A stretch of DNA of 64,000 nucleotides from Corydoras sp. C115. Lineage: Eukaryota > Chordata > Actinopteri > Siluriformes > Callichthyidae. Position numbers and translations under genes: made by a program. Location of the stretch: the NCBI GenBank assembly GCA_019802505.1, contig JAFMOC010000262.1:477501-541500 (forward strand). The letters run 5' to 3'. The notes below the pieces were generated by a model, which saw only the letters and a program-made list of their open reading frames with translations, was not told the DNA's origin and searched no databases. Shown in pieces: positions 33,116-43,699 of this stretch (its first letter is position 1; every line of letters begins with the position of its first letter).

Positions 33116-33800
33116 ATTATCCCACAAATATTTAATCAAGGTGTACAGGAATCTGTAAGAGACATGTTATCAGTTAAAGTGATCTTGTTGATTTTCCTTG
33201 AAGTAATTTACTATTGTCCACCCCTCATTGCCTATGGATCATATTCAAAGGAGATGACGGTCACACAACACATAATCATTAAAATTATCACCAAGATTGT
33301 CTATGATAAAAATTAAACAAGCAGGCGTTATTATTATTATTATTCTCTCCTGGATCAAACTGCACGGTCAGTTCTGTCCGCTAGAACCTGCAAATTGACT
33401 TGTTTGGTTAGTAAAGTTAAACACAACATAAATCAAACTTAAATTTTTTCTTTATTGTTTATACAAATCGCACAACATAAGTTTAATAAACTCATATTTC
33501 TCCTGTTCAATGTAAAATTTGATAATTAGGCCGCCTTAAGTTCATGACCTGGAGGAAAAATAAAACCTTTATCAATCAATTTATAAACAACAATGCTGCA
33601 AAAAAGTCATAACATTAATCATTTGTCTTATATGTGTCATGGCAAAATATTTTCTCAAACTTCGACCTGGAAAAAAAATATAACCTCATAATTTGTCCTC
33701 ATTAGTTAATGTCAGTCAGTCCGGTCTAGTGTAGTTAATTATCAGTCAAATCTTTATCCTTCATTAAACAAAAATTGTACTCGGTCCATTTTATGCTTCA
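33116..33800. other. Intergenic, no gene recognised
   Basis: A/T-rich with a short ATT repeat at ~33330. No coding or repeat family likeness was recognised. Confidence 0.4.
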
Positions 33801-33829
33801 TGATTAAATATATACATATTGTAGAGCAC

Positions 33830-34060
33830 GACTCGACATTTTGGCACACACGTCACGGCTTGGCACGTTGCCCTGGCACACGTCACGGCTTGGCAGGTTG
33901 CCCTGCCAAGTTGCCCAATGGGTTTCACTGGATGTACCGCGGGGTGTGTGTGCACGTCGTGGTTTGGCAGGATGCCCTGCCAATGGGAAGTTGCCCCGTG
34001 GATGTTCCGGGATGCGCCGCGGGAATATACGTGTATATAAGGGAAGGGGTTCGCGTGTCT
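33830..34060 (+). promoter_or_regulatory. Possible LTR or promoter fragment with TATA box
   Basis: GC-rich patch with two copies of CACGTCACGGCTTGGCA (33851 and 33880) plus a third relative (GTCGTGGTTTGGCAGG, 33956), then GTGTATATAAGGGAAGGGG at 34030. The layout resembles a U3 region with direct repeats upstream of a TATA box, perhaps from a retrovirus. No partner copy was found, so this is tentative. Confidence 0.3.
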
Positions 34061-34329
34061 TTATTGAAACGGATAAATAGAAGTCAAAAGTTTCAGTGGA
34101 AGATGTACATCTGAACTGACCCCTATAAATGTCAAAGTATACATTCTTGACTTGATATAATCAGGATAATAAGATATCATAATAAGCCATAATAACTGTA
34201 GAAGGTTATTGATAGGTATATGCAAACACAAATGGTTAAGATGAATCACTCATACACAAAAATCATAATTCTCCTTCATAATCCCCCCCTTTGATTCATT
34301 TTAATCATTCAATAGTTCTAACAGGTTAA

Positions 34330-34537
34330 TTTCAGCTTTTTCGATTATTTTCGCTTGTTTACATTATTGAAGTTTTGTTTTGGAGGCCTTGTGACCTTGC
34401 TCTGCCAGATGTTTCAACAGAGCCAAAGTTATGTCTTTACATATGGTCTGGGTTGGTGCTGCCACAAACATTTAAAAAATCGATCTCTGTCCAACTGTCA
34501 AAGTCGTATCAGTCCTATGGCCCATTTTCTGTCATGT
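34330..34537 (-). pseudogene. Retroviral RT fragment
   Basis: The minus strand at about 34440-34360 reads DITLALLKHLAEQGHKASKT, the palm/thumb part of a retroviral reverse transcriptase. The Gypsy at 34538 interrupts the region; the sequence right of it (39922-40190) may be the continuation. It probably belongs to the same retrovirus group as 30407-32640. Confidence 0.4.
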
Positions 34538-35067
34538 TGTTGGGGTTTTGTGTCACGTGGTGTTGTTTATGTCTGGTCTCCACGCCCCCGTAATTCCATG
34601 CACCTGGTTTTCCCATCACCACGCCCTATATAAGCACCTCACCCCACGCCAGATAGTCTTGTGCCCACGTTCATCTCAAGCCTAGACTCTTCTAGCCCCC
34701 ACGCCTCGATCACGCCTTGCCCTACCTCGCCTCGACTTACCCCGCCACGCCTCGCCTTGTCTCGTCCGTTTTGTCTTTGGATCCTCTGTTGGGTTTGCCC
34801 CGCTCTCGTCTGTTGTGTTTCTCTTTGTGCAGCGTTCCAGCAGACCAAGCCGCCTAACGCTAGGGCGCCCGGATTGGGACGTCAGACCCCGGACGTGCGC
34901 TCCGTCTCCACTGCACGCCGCCGCGCTGCACAAACAATTATCCACGCCGCCTCTTATCATATACACTACTGTCTGCAATAAACCCGGTTTCTGCATTGTA
35001 CCCTCTGCTTCAGACTGGTCTCTCCGAGTAGCGGATCCAACCGCGTATCGGCCGCCCGGCCATAACA
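34538..35067 (+). repeat. 5' LTR of the Gypsy
   Basis: TGTTGGGG...CCATAACA. TATA box CTATATAAG near 34626, polyadenylation signal AATAAA at 34977-34982. The next bases, TCACTATCTGGCCAAC, occupy the primer-binding position just before the gag ATG at 35084. Confidence 0.9.
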
Positions 35068-35083
35068 TCACTATCTGGCCAAC

Positions 35084-35809
35084 ATGGATCCCTCGGAGCG
35101 GCACACCTCTGGGGCGGAGCCAGCACCACCTCCATCCGCCGAGCAAACGGCTTCCCGTCTCGACACACTCTACAGCCGCCAGGGAGAACTGGCGGACATG
35201 GTTAGCAGTCTGGCGCTCCAGGTTCAGTCGGTGCTCGCCGCCCTGCCTGCGCCCTCCTCTACGTCTGGGTCAAGGAGGATGCCCGCGTCACCGAGCCTCG
35301 ACCACCAGGTACCTGAACCGCCGCTCGCGTCAGCAGCCCGCGCCGACGGGGCTGCGGTGCAGCCCGAACCTTACGATGGCAATCTGCAGAACTGCAGAGG
35401 ATTCATCTTCCAATGCGAACTGTATTATGGAATCCGCCCCTCATGTTTCCCTACCGATGCTCACAAGATCGCCTTCGTTATCGGCCTGCTGCGCGGGCGA
35501 GCACTGAAGTGGGCGGAGGCGTCTCAGGGTACCGTCTCCCCCCTCGCCACCTCCTATGCCACGTTTATAGAACGTTTTCGCTCCGTTTTCGACCGTCCGG
35601 ATCACACGGAAGAGGTAGAGAGCCGTCTGCTCACCGTACACCAGGGAACCCGATCGGTAGCAGAGTTCGTCGTAGAATTCCAAACGCTCGCCGCGGAGTC
35701 GGGCTGGTGTGAGCGCTCGCTGCGCGGCGTTTTCCGTCACGCTTGCATGATCGGGTTTGGGATGAACTGGCAACCCGTGACAGGCCTGCCACACTCCAAG
35801 GGCTCATAG
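35084..35809 (+). CDS. Gypsy gag (frame-shifted)
   Basis: Starts at the ATG 17 bases after the LTR. It encodes an N-terminal Pro/Ala-rich region, then a retrotransposon gag capsid-like domain (about residues 100-220) with FPTDAHKIAFVIGLLRGRAL and GTRSVAEFVVEFQTLA. The true frame leaves this ORF near 35743; after that the listed ORF is out of frame and ends at 35809. The zinc knuckle of the nucleocapsid lies in the next frame (see pol). The capsid would package element RNA in particles. A second copy of this gag is at 45348-46006. Confidence 0.85.
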   Translation: MDPSERHTSGAEPAPPPSAEQTASRLDTLYSRQGELADMVSSLALQVQSVLAALPAPSSTSGSRRMPASPSLDHQVPEPPLASAARADGAAVQPEPYDGNLQNCRGFIFQCELYYGIRPSCFPTDAHKIAFVIGLLRGRALKWAEASQGTVSPLATSYATFIERFRSVFDRPDHTEEVESRLLTVHQGTRSVAEFVVEFQTLAAESGWCERSLRGVFRHACMIGFGMNWQPVTGLPHSKGS

Positions 35810-37653
35810 ACCTGGCTATCCGCCTGGACGGGCGCATGAACGAGCGCCGGCGAGAACGCCTATGTCGGGATTCCACCCGCCCCACAACCTCGCAACCCGC
35901 GGAGCCCGAACCCATGCAGTTGGGATGCACTACACTCACGCCAGAGACACGTAGCAATCGTTGGAACCAAGGGCTCTGTTTTTACTGTGGAAAGGCAGAT
36001 CACCAGGTGAAGGCATGTCCGGTGCGGCCCAAAAGATCCGACTCGGCAGTAGAACTTGGGGTCCTGTCGAGCCCGGCCCAAAAACCCCAAGCCCACAGGC
36101 TCAGCCTCCCTGAGGCGTTTCTCCTCCGGGAAAGGAGCCTGCCGGTCAACGTTCTTATAGATTCTGGGGCAGAGGAGAATCTAATAGACGTTGACTTCGC
36201 CCGCCAAGCTGGAATCTCGTTATCTCCATTGGCCTCCCCCCTCCACACTGTGGCCCTGGATGGACACCGTCTGTCCTCCATCACCCATCGCACCAGCCCC
36301 GTTCAGCTGTGGATCTATGGGAACCATCATGAGGAGATCCGGTTCTCGGGGTTCCAATCCCCTGGGACGCCGATCATACTGGGATACCCTTGGTTATACC
36401 GCCACAACCCGCATCTGGACTGGGTGAACTCGCGGATCCTCTCCTGGGGGGATGCTTGCCATTCCACCTGTCTCCATGCGGCAGTACCCCCCCGCAGGAC
36501 GACTCACCCCCGCCACACGGTTCCCATCGACCTCTCCCAGGTACCCCCGGAGTACCACGACCTGGGCGAGGTCTTCAGCAAGGACAAAGCCTGCCAACTT
36601 CCACCCCACAGATCCTACGACTGCGCAATCGATCTCCTGCCTGGTGCACCTCTTCCGTCCAGCCGGCTGTATTCACTGTCTCGTCCTGAGAGGGAGGCCG
36701 AGAATTACGTCACGGAGTGCCTCGCCACAGGATTAATCCGGCCTTCGACATCCCCCGTTGGAGCCGGATTCTTCTTCGTCTCCAAGAAGGACGGTTCGTT
36801 GCGACCCTGTATTGACTATAGGGGGCTGAACAACATCACAGTCCCCTACAAATACCATCTGCCACTAACATTTACCGTATTTGAGTCTTTACAGGGCACG
36901 GCTGTGTTCACCAAGCTGGATTTGCGGAACGCCTACCATCTGATCCGCATCCGGCAAGGGGACGAATGGAAGACGGCCTTCAACACCCCCAGTGGACATT
37001 ATGAGTACCGGGTAGTCCCCTTTGGACTCAAGAATGCCCCCGCCGTCTTCCAGGCCCTGGTGAACGACGTCCTGAGAAACTTCCTGGACCGCTTTGCCTT
37101 TGTTTACCTGGACGATATCCTTATATTTTCCAGGAACCTCAAGGAGCACCGCTGCCATGTCCGTCTAGTCCTCAATCGACTACTTCTGAACCGGCTATTT
37201 GTGAAGGCAGAGAAGTGCCAGTTTCACCAGGCCTCCGTGTCCTTCCTGGGATTGATTGTCTCACCTGGCGCTATCCGACCGGACCCCGCGAAGATCCAGG
37301 CGATCAAAGAGTGGCCGTCCCCCACGTCCAGGACGGAGCTACGAAGGTTTCTGGGGTTCGCAAATTTCTACAGACGCTTCGTCAGGGGTTACAGTAACAT
37401 CACTGCACCCCTGACTGCGCTCACGTCCACCAAAGAGCGCTTTCGCTGGACCATCAGAAGCCCAACAGGCCATGGACCACTTGAAAGACCTCTTCACCGC
37501 TGCTCCGGTCCTGATACAGCCGGACCCCGCCAAACAGCTTGTCGTGGAGGTCGACGCGTCGGGCGCAGGAGTCGGGGCCGTCCTCTCCCAAAAGTCTACG
37601 GACGGCCGCCTTCACCCCTGCGCATTCTTCTCCAAGAAACTCTTGGCGGCTGA
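35743..37653 (+). CDS. Gypsy gag end, protease and RT
   Basis: The frame carries the nucleocapsid zinc knuckle CFYCGKADHQVKAC (~35977), a protease with LIDSGAEENLID (~36155), and a full RT: FFFVSKKDGSLRPCIDYRGL (~36769), VVPFGLKNAPAVFQ (~37012) and the catalytic YLDDILIF (37105-37128). At about 37450 the frame changes, so the last ~65 codons are out of frame. The first codons simply continue gag; the ATG at 35743 is not a real start. The RT core appears undamaged. Confidence 0.85.
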   Translation: MHDRVWDELATRDRPATLQGLIDLAIRLDGRMNERRRERLCRDSTRPTTSQPAEPEPMQLGCTTLTPETRSNRWNQGLCFYCGKADHQVKACPVRPKRSDSAVELGVLSSPAQKPQAHRLSLPEAFLLRERSLPVNVLIDSGAEENLIDVDFARQAGISLSPLASPLHTVALDGHRLSSITHRTSPVQLWIYGNHHEEIRFSGFQSPGTPIILGYPWLYRHNPHLDWVNSRILSWGDACHSTCLHAAVPPRRTTHPRHTVPIDLSQVPPEYHDLGEVFSKDKACQLPPHRSYDCAIDLLPGAPLPSSRLYSLSRPEREAENYVTECLATGLIRPSTSPVGAGFFFVSKKDGSLRPCIDYRGLNNITVPYKYHLPLTFTVFESLQGTAVFTKLDLRNAYHLIRIRQGDEWKTAFNTPSGHYEYRVVPFGLKNAPAVFQALVNDVLRNFLDRFAFVYLDDILIFSRNLKEHRCHVRLVLNRLLLNRLFVKAEKCQFHQASVSFLGLIVSPGAIRPDPAKIQAIKEWPSPTSRTELRRFLGFANFYRRFVRGYSNITAPLTALTSTKERFRWTIRSPTGHGPLERPLHRCSGPDTAGPRQTACRGGRRVGRRSRGRPLPKVYGRPPSPLRILLQETLGG

Positions 37654-39145
37654 GAAGAATTATGACGTGGGGAACCGCGAGCTCTTGGGGGTCAATCTCG
37701 CGCTGGAGGAATGGCGCCATTGGCTAGAGGGAGCCGAGCAGCCATTCGTAGTTTGGACCGACCATAAGAACTTGGCCTACATTCAGTCAGCCAAAAGGCT
37801 GAACTCACGCCAGGCACGTTGGGCCTTGTTCTTTGGTCGGCTCAACTTCACCCTCGCCTATCGACCAGGAACCCGCAACACAAAGCCGGATGCCTTGTCC
37901 AGACTCTTCCCGGAGGAGGAGGAAGAGGTAAATGCGCCGCACGACACCATTCTGCCATCCAAGTGTTTCATTGCAGGTGTCTCGTGGGAGGTGCGGCGCA
38001 TCATCGAGCGTGAACTGGCGAAGGACCCGGATCCGGGGGATGGACCATGGGATTGTACTTTCGTCCCCACCGCCGCTCGTCCCACCGTTCTCATGTGGGG
38101 TCACGAATCACGCTGGGCTTGCCACCCTGGGGCCGCTCCGATGGAGGAGATACTCAGACGGCGGTTTTGGTGGCCCACACTATCCGCCAATGTGAAACAG
38201 TTTACCCTCGCCTGCACAGTCTGCGCGCTGAACAAGGCATCCCACCAACCACCCTCCGGCCTGCTCCTGCCGCTCTCCATACCTGGGCGCCCCTGGTCCC
38301 ACATCGCCTTGGATTTCATCACGGGCCTGCCGGAGTCCAAGGGTAACACTGTGATTCTCACAATTACTGATAGATTCTCGAAAATGATCCGCCTTGTGGC
38401 CCTGTCTAGGCTCCCATCAGCACTGGAGACTGCTAAGCTGGTGTTCGACCAAGTGTTCAGGACCTTCGGCCTCCCCGTGGACATTGTATCGGACCGGGGG
38501 CCACAATTCATCTCTCAGGTATGGAGAGCCTTTTTCAATCATTTTGGGACTTCCATCTCCCTGACCTCCGGGGGGCACCCACAGGCCAACGGCCAGGCTG
38601 AGAGGGCGAACCAAGTGGTGGAGACCACCATACGCTGTGTTTCTGCCCGACATCCGGAGCGTTGGAGCGACCACCTAACCTGGGCGGAATACGCCATCAA
38701 CTCCAGACGCAGCTCCGCCACGGGAAAATCCCCTTTTGAGGTTGCGCTGGGCTACCAACCCCCCCCTTTTTCCAGAGGAACAGCACGAAATCAGCGTCCC
38801 GTCCATGGCCCAACACCTCCGTCAATGCCGCAGGACCTGGAAGAATACCCTTATGGCCCTCCGCCAAGCTCAAGCCACAGCCACCCGTTCTGCCAACCGC
38901 CACCGCCGCCAGGCCCCTGCCTACAAGATCGGGTAGCTGGTCTGGCTCTCAACCAGGAACATACCCCTCAAGACGGACTCCAAGAAACTGTCCCCCCGGT
39001 TCATCGGCCCTTACCCCATCTCCAAGATCATCAACCCGGCAGCCATCCGTCTCCAGCTTCCGCGCCACATGCGCATTTACCCCACCTTCCATGTCTCCCA
39101 AGTCAAGCCGGTCACCCACTCCCCTCTCAACCCTACTCCCCATGA
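37472..39145 (+). CDS. Gypsy RNase H and integrase
   Basis: RNase H starts with VVEVDASGAGVGAVLSQ (~37543) and continues through VWTDHKNLAYIQSAK. The integrase has an HHCC-type zinc domain (H and H near 38101-38126, CTVC at ~38215), and the DDE core with LDFITGLP (~38309), VSDRGPQF (~38488) and NGQAERAN (~38589), so all three catalytic residues are present. Near 38765, after GYQPPPF, the frame changes; the remaining Pro/His-rich codons are out of frame. Integrase would insert the element's DNA; here it is disconnected from its C-terminal domain. Confidence 0.85.
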   Translation: MDHLKDLFTAAPVLIQPDPAKQLVVEVDASGAGVGAVLSQKSTDGRLHPCAFFSKKLLAAEKNYDVGNRELLGVNLALEEWRHWLEGAEQPFVVWTDHKNLAYIQSAKRLNSRQARWALFFGRLNFTLAYRPGTRNTKPDALSRLFPEEEEEVNAPHDTILPSKCFIAGVSWEVRRIIERELAKDPDPGDGPWDCTFVPTAARPTVLMWGHESRWACHPGAAPMEEILRRRFWWPTLSANVKQFTLACTVCALNKASHQPPSGLLLPLSIPGRPWSHIALDFITGLPESKGNTVILTITDRFSKMIRLVALSRLPSALETAKLVFDQVFRTFGLPVDIVSDRGPQFISQVWRAFFNHFGTSISLTSGGHPQANGQAERANQVVETTIRCVSARHPERWSDHLTWAEYAINSRRSSATGKSPFEVALGYQPPPFSRGTARNQRPVHGPTPPSMPQDLEEYPYGPPPSSSHSHPFCQPPPPPGPCLQDRVAGLALNQEHTPQDGLQETVPPVHRPLPHLQDHQPGSHPSPASAPHAHLPHLPCLPSQAGHPLPSQPYSP

Positions 39146-39374
39146 CGCACCAGCCCCCCGCCTCATCGACGGCCAGCCAGCATTTACAGTCCACAGACTC
39201 TTGGACTCCCGCCGCCGGGGCAGAGGGATACAGTTCCTGGTGGATTGGGAAGGGTACGGCCCAGAGGAGCGCTCCTGGGTCCCCCGCTCAGCCATCCTTG
39301 ACCCCTCCCTCATCCAGGACTTCCACAAAAGGTTCCCTGACAAGCCCTTTAGGGCGCCAGGAGGCACCCGTTGA
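38766..39374 (+). pseudogene. Gypsy integrase C-terminus and chromodomain
   Basis: In the third frame the integrase tail resumes with EISVPSMAQHLRQCRRTWKN, is stopped by TAG at 38934-38936 (after AYKIG), and then reads LSPRFIGPYPISKIINPA, HPTFHVSQ-type residues (IYPTFHVSQVKP) and a chromodomain: LLDSRRRGRGIQFLVDWEGY, EERSWVPRSAI. It ends with TGA at 39372-39374, next to the purine tract and 3' LTR. The chromodomain targets integration to marked chromatin in chromoviruses. Confidence 0.8.
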
Positions 39375-39385
39375 GGGGGGGGTGA

Positions 39386-39921
39386 TGTTGGGGTTTTGTG
39401 TCACGTGGTGTTTATGTCTGGTCTCCACGCCCCCGTAATTCCATGCACCTGGTTTTCCCATCACCACGCCCTATATAAGCACCTCACCTCCGTTCCCCCA
39501 TGCCAGATAGTCTTGTGCCCACGTTCATCTCAAGCCTAGACTCTTCTAGCCCCCACGCCTCGATCACGCCTTGCCCTACCTCGCCTCGCCTTACCCCGTC
39601 ACGCCTCACCTTGTCTCGTCCGTTTTGTCTTTGGATCCTCTGTTGGGTTTGCCCCGCTCTCGTCTGTTGTGTTTCTCTGTGTGCAGCGTTCCAGCGGACC
39701 AAGCCGCCTACCGCTAGGGCGCCCGGATTGGGACGTCAGACCCCGGATGTGCGCTCCGTCTCCACTGCACGCCGCCGCGCTGCACAAACAATTATCCACG
39801 CCGCCTCTTATCATATACACTATTGTCTGCAATAAACCCGGTTTCTGCATTGTACCCTCTGCTTCAGACTGGTCTCTCTGAGTAGCGGATCCAACCGCGT
39901 ATCGGCCGCCCGGCCATAACA
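39386..39921 (+). repeat. 3' LTR of the Gypsy
   Basis: Preceded by the purine tract GAGGGGGGGGTGA. Compared with the 5' LTR it lacks GTT in the GTGTTGTTTATG stretch, has an ~9 bp insertion after CACCTC (39481) and about ten substitutions. Confidence 0.9.
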
Positions 39922-40206
39922 CATATTAGTTCCGTCCTAGTCAAACAGTCTGGTTTATTCACTCAAATCTTCACAGGAAACCTCGTCTTTAAATTGGAAA
40001 ATAGTGCTATTTAACATTTTTTAATCTAATAGTTATATTTAAATGAGCTCAAACTGTTTTATTTGCCACAGCTAATTAATATTAATTCACTAAATTTCCC
40101 CAATTCAACATTATTGAAACTGTAGGATTTTTGGGTATTACTATGATATTAATTCCTCCGTGTCCCATTACCAAATTACGGAGAATGAGAGACGGTCAAA
40201 GATTTA

Positions 40207-41449
40207 TTGCGTGTTCTATTATGTAAAATATCTGACTCCAAAGAATTTTTTAGTTTACACTGGCCAAAGGATGTCTGGGCACTTTTGTTGCAATGCAAGT
40301 TAGAGGGAAAAGCGTTGTCTGCGTTGTCACTGAGTCATAGCTATCAGTATGAGGTTGTTAAAGCAGCAATTTTAAGAGCATATGAGCGGGTTCCAGAGGC
40401 ATATCGCCAATAGTTTAGAAACTGTAAAAAACTCTCTACTCAGACGTTTGTAGAATTTGAGAGAGACAAGAGGATTAAGTCATAAACCTGGGCATTTTGC
40501 TGCCAACTGTCTCACCTTAAAAAAGAAGCAGGAGAGGCAAAGTAAGCTAAATTTTAGTTCTGGTCTAACAAAACCAGTAGCACTTGCCGGTTCTTCACAG
40601 TGTAATCAAAGTCTTTCCTGTGAGAAAAGTGATGTTGACCCGTGTTATCAGCCATTTATTTTGAAGGGCTGTGTTGGTTTGGTAGGAGATACAGAGCTGA
40701 GGTCTATCAAGATATTGAGGGACACTGGAGCTGCACCGTCATTTATATTAGCTAATGTGCTTCCTTTCTCTGACCAATCGTTTTGTGGCTTTTTTGCTGT
40801 GCGTCAAGGGCTTGAAATGGGTTACATCAAAGAACCTTTACACCAAGTTAAGTTGGTTTCTGATCTATGTTCTGTGACGTTTAGAGTTGCTGTCTGTTCT
40901 GCTTTACCTGTAAAAGGTATTGAGTTTATATTGGGGAATGATCTTGCTGGAGGTAAGGCGCTGCCAATTTTAGAGGTTTTGAATACTGCGCACATTGCGT
41001 TACCATTGCCTGATGATCAAACAATTTTTCCTGCTTGTGTGTTTACCCGTGCTCAATCAAAAAAAATTAAAGATGTTGTTGATTTGTCTGATTCTTTTCT
41101 TATGGATTGTGACATGTCTGAAGCTTGGTGTTCTGCAGGTAATACCAATTTGGAGCAGAAGGAACCAAAAAGTCCAAGCAGTGTCAGTGATATGCAGGAC
41201 ATAGAATTGGCAGTTGATCATGATCAGCTTGTAGAAGCACAAAAAGCTGATCCAGGGTTAAGTAAGTATTTTACCATGATTAGTAAAGCAGAGTCACCTG
41301 ACCAGTCTGTCTCATATTTTATGGACAGTGGTGTTTTGATGTGCAAGTGGAGTTCACGTAGTGATCCTGAGCATAAGAGTTTCGTTCAGATAGTGGTTCC
41401 AGCAACATATAAGCAGCGGATTTTGTCGTTAGCTCATGAGAGTCCATAG
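40207..41449 (+). pseudogene. Gmr1-like gag, protease and integrase start
   Basis: The gag part has DVWALLLQCKLEGKA and EVVKAAILRAYERVPEAYRQ, then a stop at 40411; a zinc-knuckle remnant HKPGHFAANC follows near 40486 (first Cys lost). In the ORF from 40457, a protease-like RDTGAAPSFILANV lies at ~40717. The ORF ends at 41449 in the integrase zinc domain (QIVVPATYKQRILSLAHESP). The gag capsid fold is related to SCAN domains. Confidence 0.7.
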
Positions 41450-42376
41450 GCAGGCCATTTAGGCATTACCAAATCTTATGATCGCATTCTAAAACATTTC
41501 TTTTGAATTTCTTCTGAATGTCAAGAACAAACTGTTCTTGCCATGTTTGTCAAGTTACAGGAAAGCCTAATCAAGTAGTTCCACCAGCTCCTAAAGTCTA
41601 AAGCAGGTAATCAGTTTGTGCTTACCATCATGTGCACTGCTACATGCTTTCCAGAGTACCTTTTAAGGAGAATCACGGCTCCTAGGGTGGTACAAGCATT
41701 GGTCAAGTTCTTTTCTACATTTGGGTTGCCAAAAGTAATTCAATCGGATCAGGGAACAAATTTCTTATCTAGAATATTTGCTCAGGTAATGAAAACCTTG
41801 GGTGTCAAGCATGTAGTGTCTAGTCCTTATCACCCTCAGTCTCAGGGAGCTCTAGAAAGGTTCCACCAGTCTCTGAAATCCATGTTGCGTTGATTTTGTT
41901 TGGAGACGGGTAAGGCATGGGATGAGGGTATTCCCCTTTTGTTATTTGCTGCTCGTGAGGCAGTGCAGGAGTCACTTTCCTTTAGTCCAGCTGAGCTTGT
42001 GTTTGGACACACCGTTCGTGGACCATTGAAACTACATAAAGAGATGTTTCTGGCAAGCACTTCTGCAACTGAAAGCACTAGTGTTTTAGATTATGTCAAC
42101 AAATTTAGAGAGAGGCTACATAGAGTATGGGAGTTTGCTAATGAAGCTTTAGAGTTATCGCAGACAAGCATGAAGAAAACATTTGATAAAAAGGCTGTTG
42201 CTCGCAATTTTAAACCTGGTGACCAAGTTTTGGCTTTATTACCTGTCCCTGGTTCTTCATTAACTGCCAGATTTTCTGGCCCGTACACTGTGCAGAAAAA
42301 CTCAGTGAGACAGACTATGTTATTGGGACTCCGGAGCGTAAAAAAGGTAGTAGAGTATGTCACATTAACATGTTAA
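41450..42376 (+). pseudogene. Gmr1-like integrase
   Basis: Continues with AGHLGITKSYDRILKHF in the zinc domain. The core region has LPKVIQSDQGTNFLSRIFAQ and SSPYHPQSQGALERFHQS (41720-41865), covering the second Asp and the Glu of the DDE triad. The first Asp region is missing or unreadable around 41560-41620. After a break at ~41893 the C-terminal part reads FGHTVRGPLKLHKEMFL, KTFDKKA and FKPGDQVLALLPVPGS, ending in frame with the start of RT-linked sequence. Confidence 0.75.
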
Positions 42377-43486
42377 AAGCTTATCATTCTAGAGAGACAC
42401 CTGCAGGAGAGATTGACACCCATTCTGTTCCTGTAGCCGTTGTAAGTACAGAATCTTCTTCTGTTGACATAGATGGGTTAGACTTTGGTGGACAAACCCT
42501 GCCTAGTGCTAGACTTTGTAACACGCAAGCATTAGCTGAACTACCCACTACATTGGGCCATTTGTCATCAGAACAGAGGGATGACCTTGTCAAACTGATT
42601 CATAATTTTCCAACCACATTCGGTGATATTCCTTCACAAACAACTGTTTTAAAACATGATATTAAGGTGACTACTACGAAGAGAGCCATTATGAAGCAGG
42701 AGGTGCAATAACTTCTAGACTATGGTTTGGCTAAGCCTAGTGTCAGTCCCTGGAGCTCAACTTGTCTGCTCGTTCCTAAGCAAGATGGAACATTTAGGTT
42801 TTGCACAGATTACCGGAAAGTAAATAGTGTTACCCTGACTGACTCTTATCCATTGCCTCGCATGGATGACTGCATAGATAATGTGGGGGCAGCTCGTTAT
42901 GTCAGTAAGTTAGATTTGTTAAAACGTACCTGGGTAAGCAAGTGGGGGGAGGTCAGGTACCCCACGAACTCGACGTGAGCTACGACGATTTTTAGGTGTG
43001 GCCGGTTACTATCGTGGTTTTTGCAAAAACTTCTCTTCTGTTGTTAAACCTCTTACTAGGTTGCTTAGCCCTGTCAAGCAGTTTCGTTGGTCCACAGAGT
43101 GTGAGCATGCATTTCAGAGTGTTAAAGTGCTTCTGAGTGAGGCTCCTGTTCTTGCAGCCCCAGATTTTTCCAAGCCGTTTCAACTTGAAATTGATGCCAG
43201 TGTTGTGGGTGCTGGAGCTGTGCTGCTGCAGGAGAATGGCGGTGGTATACTACATCCAGTCTTTTACTACTTTCGCAAGTTCAACAAACACCAACTAAAT
43301 TATTCTACGATTGAGAAGGAAGCTCTTGCTTTATTGTTTGCTCTTCAGCACTTTGAGGTATATGTTGGGTCCAGCTGTATGCCAATTACTGTATACACAG
43401 ACCATAACCCGTTAGTGTTTCTGTCACGTATGTATAACCAAAATCAGAGACTAATGATCTGGTTCTTCTGTTGCAGGACTACGTAG
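42370..43486 (+). pseudogene. Gmr1-like RT and RNase H with core deletion
   Basis: RT opens with a linker, then SPWSSTCLLVPKQDGTFRFC and SYPLPRMDDCIDNVGAARYV. After SKLDLLK (42905-42931) the sequence jumps to a block matching residues well past the active site (YLGKQVGGGQV in an alternative frame), so the YxDD region is deleted. Then LRRFLGVAGYYRGFCKNFSS and the RNase H: LEIDASVVGAGAVLLQ, YSTIEKEALALLFALQHFEV and VYTDHNPLVFL. Stops occur at 42709 and 42976. Confidence 0.75.
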
Positions 43487-43699
43487 ACTATGGATGCACT
43501 TTCCTAGCTACATTCGGGGCTGATTTGTAACAAACGGCCCCTTTAGGTACAAACTCAAGTGTTATGTGAATGCTGTAAAAATGACGGAACCAAGAGCCCG
43601 CTGGGCCGAGCAAAGCAAGGCAGGCCTTAACTTAAGCAGAGCCAGACCAGACAAAAACCAAGCATTGCAGGGCCCAGCAGCGGCACTGGCTGGAGCTAG

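Larger units (their letters stand above)
34538..39921 (+). mobile_element. Near-complete chromodomain Ty3/Gypsy element
   Basis: LTRs at 34538-35067 and 39386-39921 enclose gag, protease, RT, RNase H, integrase and chromodomain in standard order. The target duplication is CATGT/CATAT (34533-34537 and 39922-39926; one mismatch). The LTRs differ by roughly a dozen substitutions and a few indels, so insertion is fairly recent. Coding is broken by frame changes near 35743, 37450 and 38765 and a TAG at 38934-38936. It is a chromovirus of the kind common in fish (Sushi-like). Confidence 0.9.
40200..43550 (+). mobile_element. Gmr1-like Gypsy: order gag-PR-IN-RT-RH
   Basis: Blocks in order on one strand: gag capsid (40207-40450), zinc knuckle (~40480), protease (~40715), integrase (41390-42370), RT (42530-42945), RNase H (42980-43486). 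Integrase upstream of RT is the arrangement known in the Gmr1 group of deuterostome Ty3/gypsy-like elements, not in ordinary Gypsy. Stops and frame changes are frequent, and the RT catalytic core is deleted near 42932. LTRs were not recognised. A dead copy. Confidence 0.75.
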
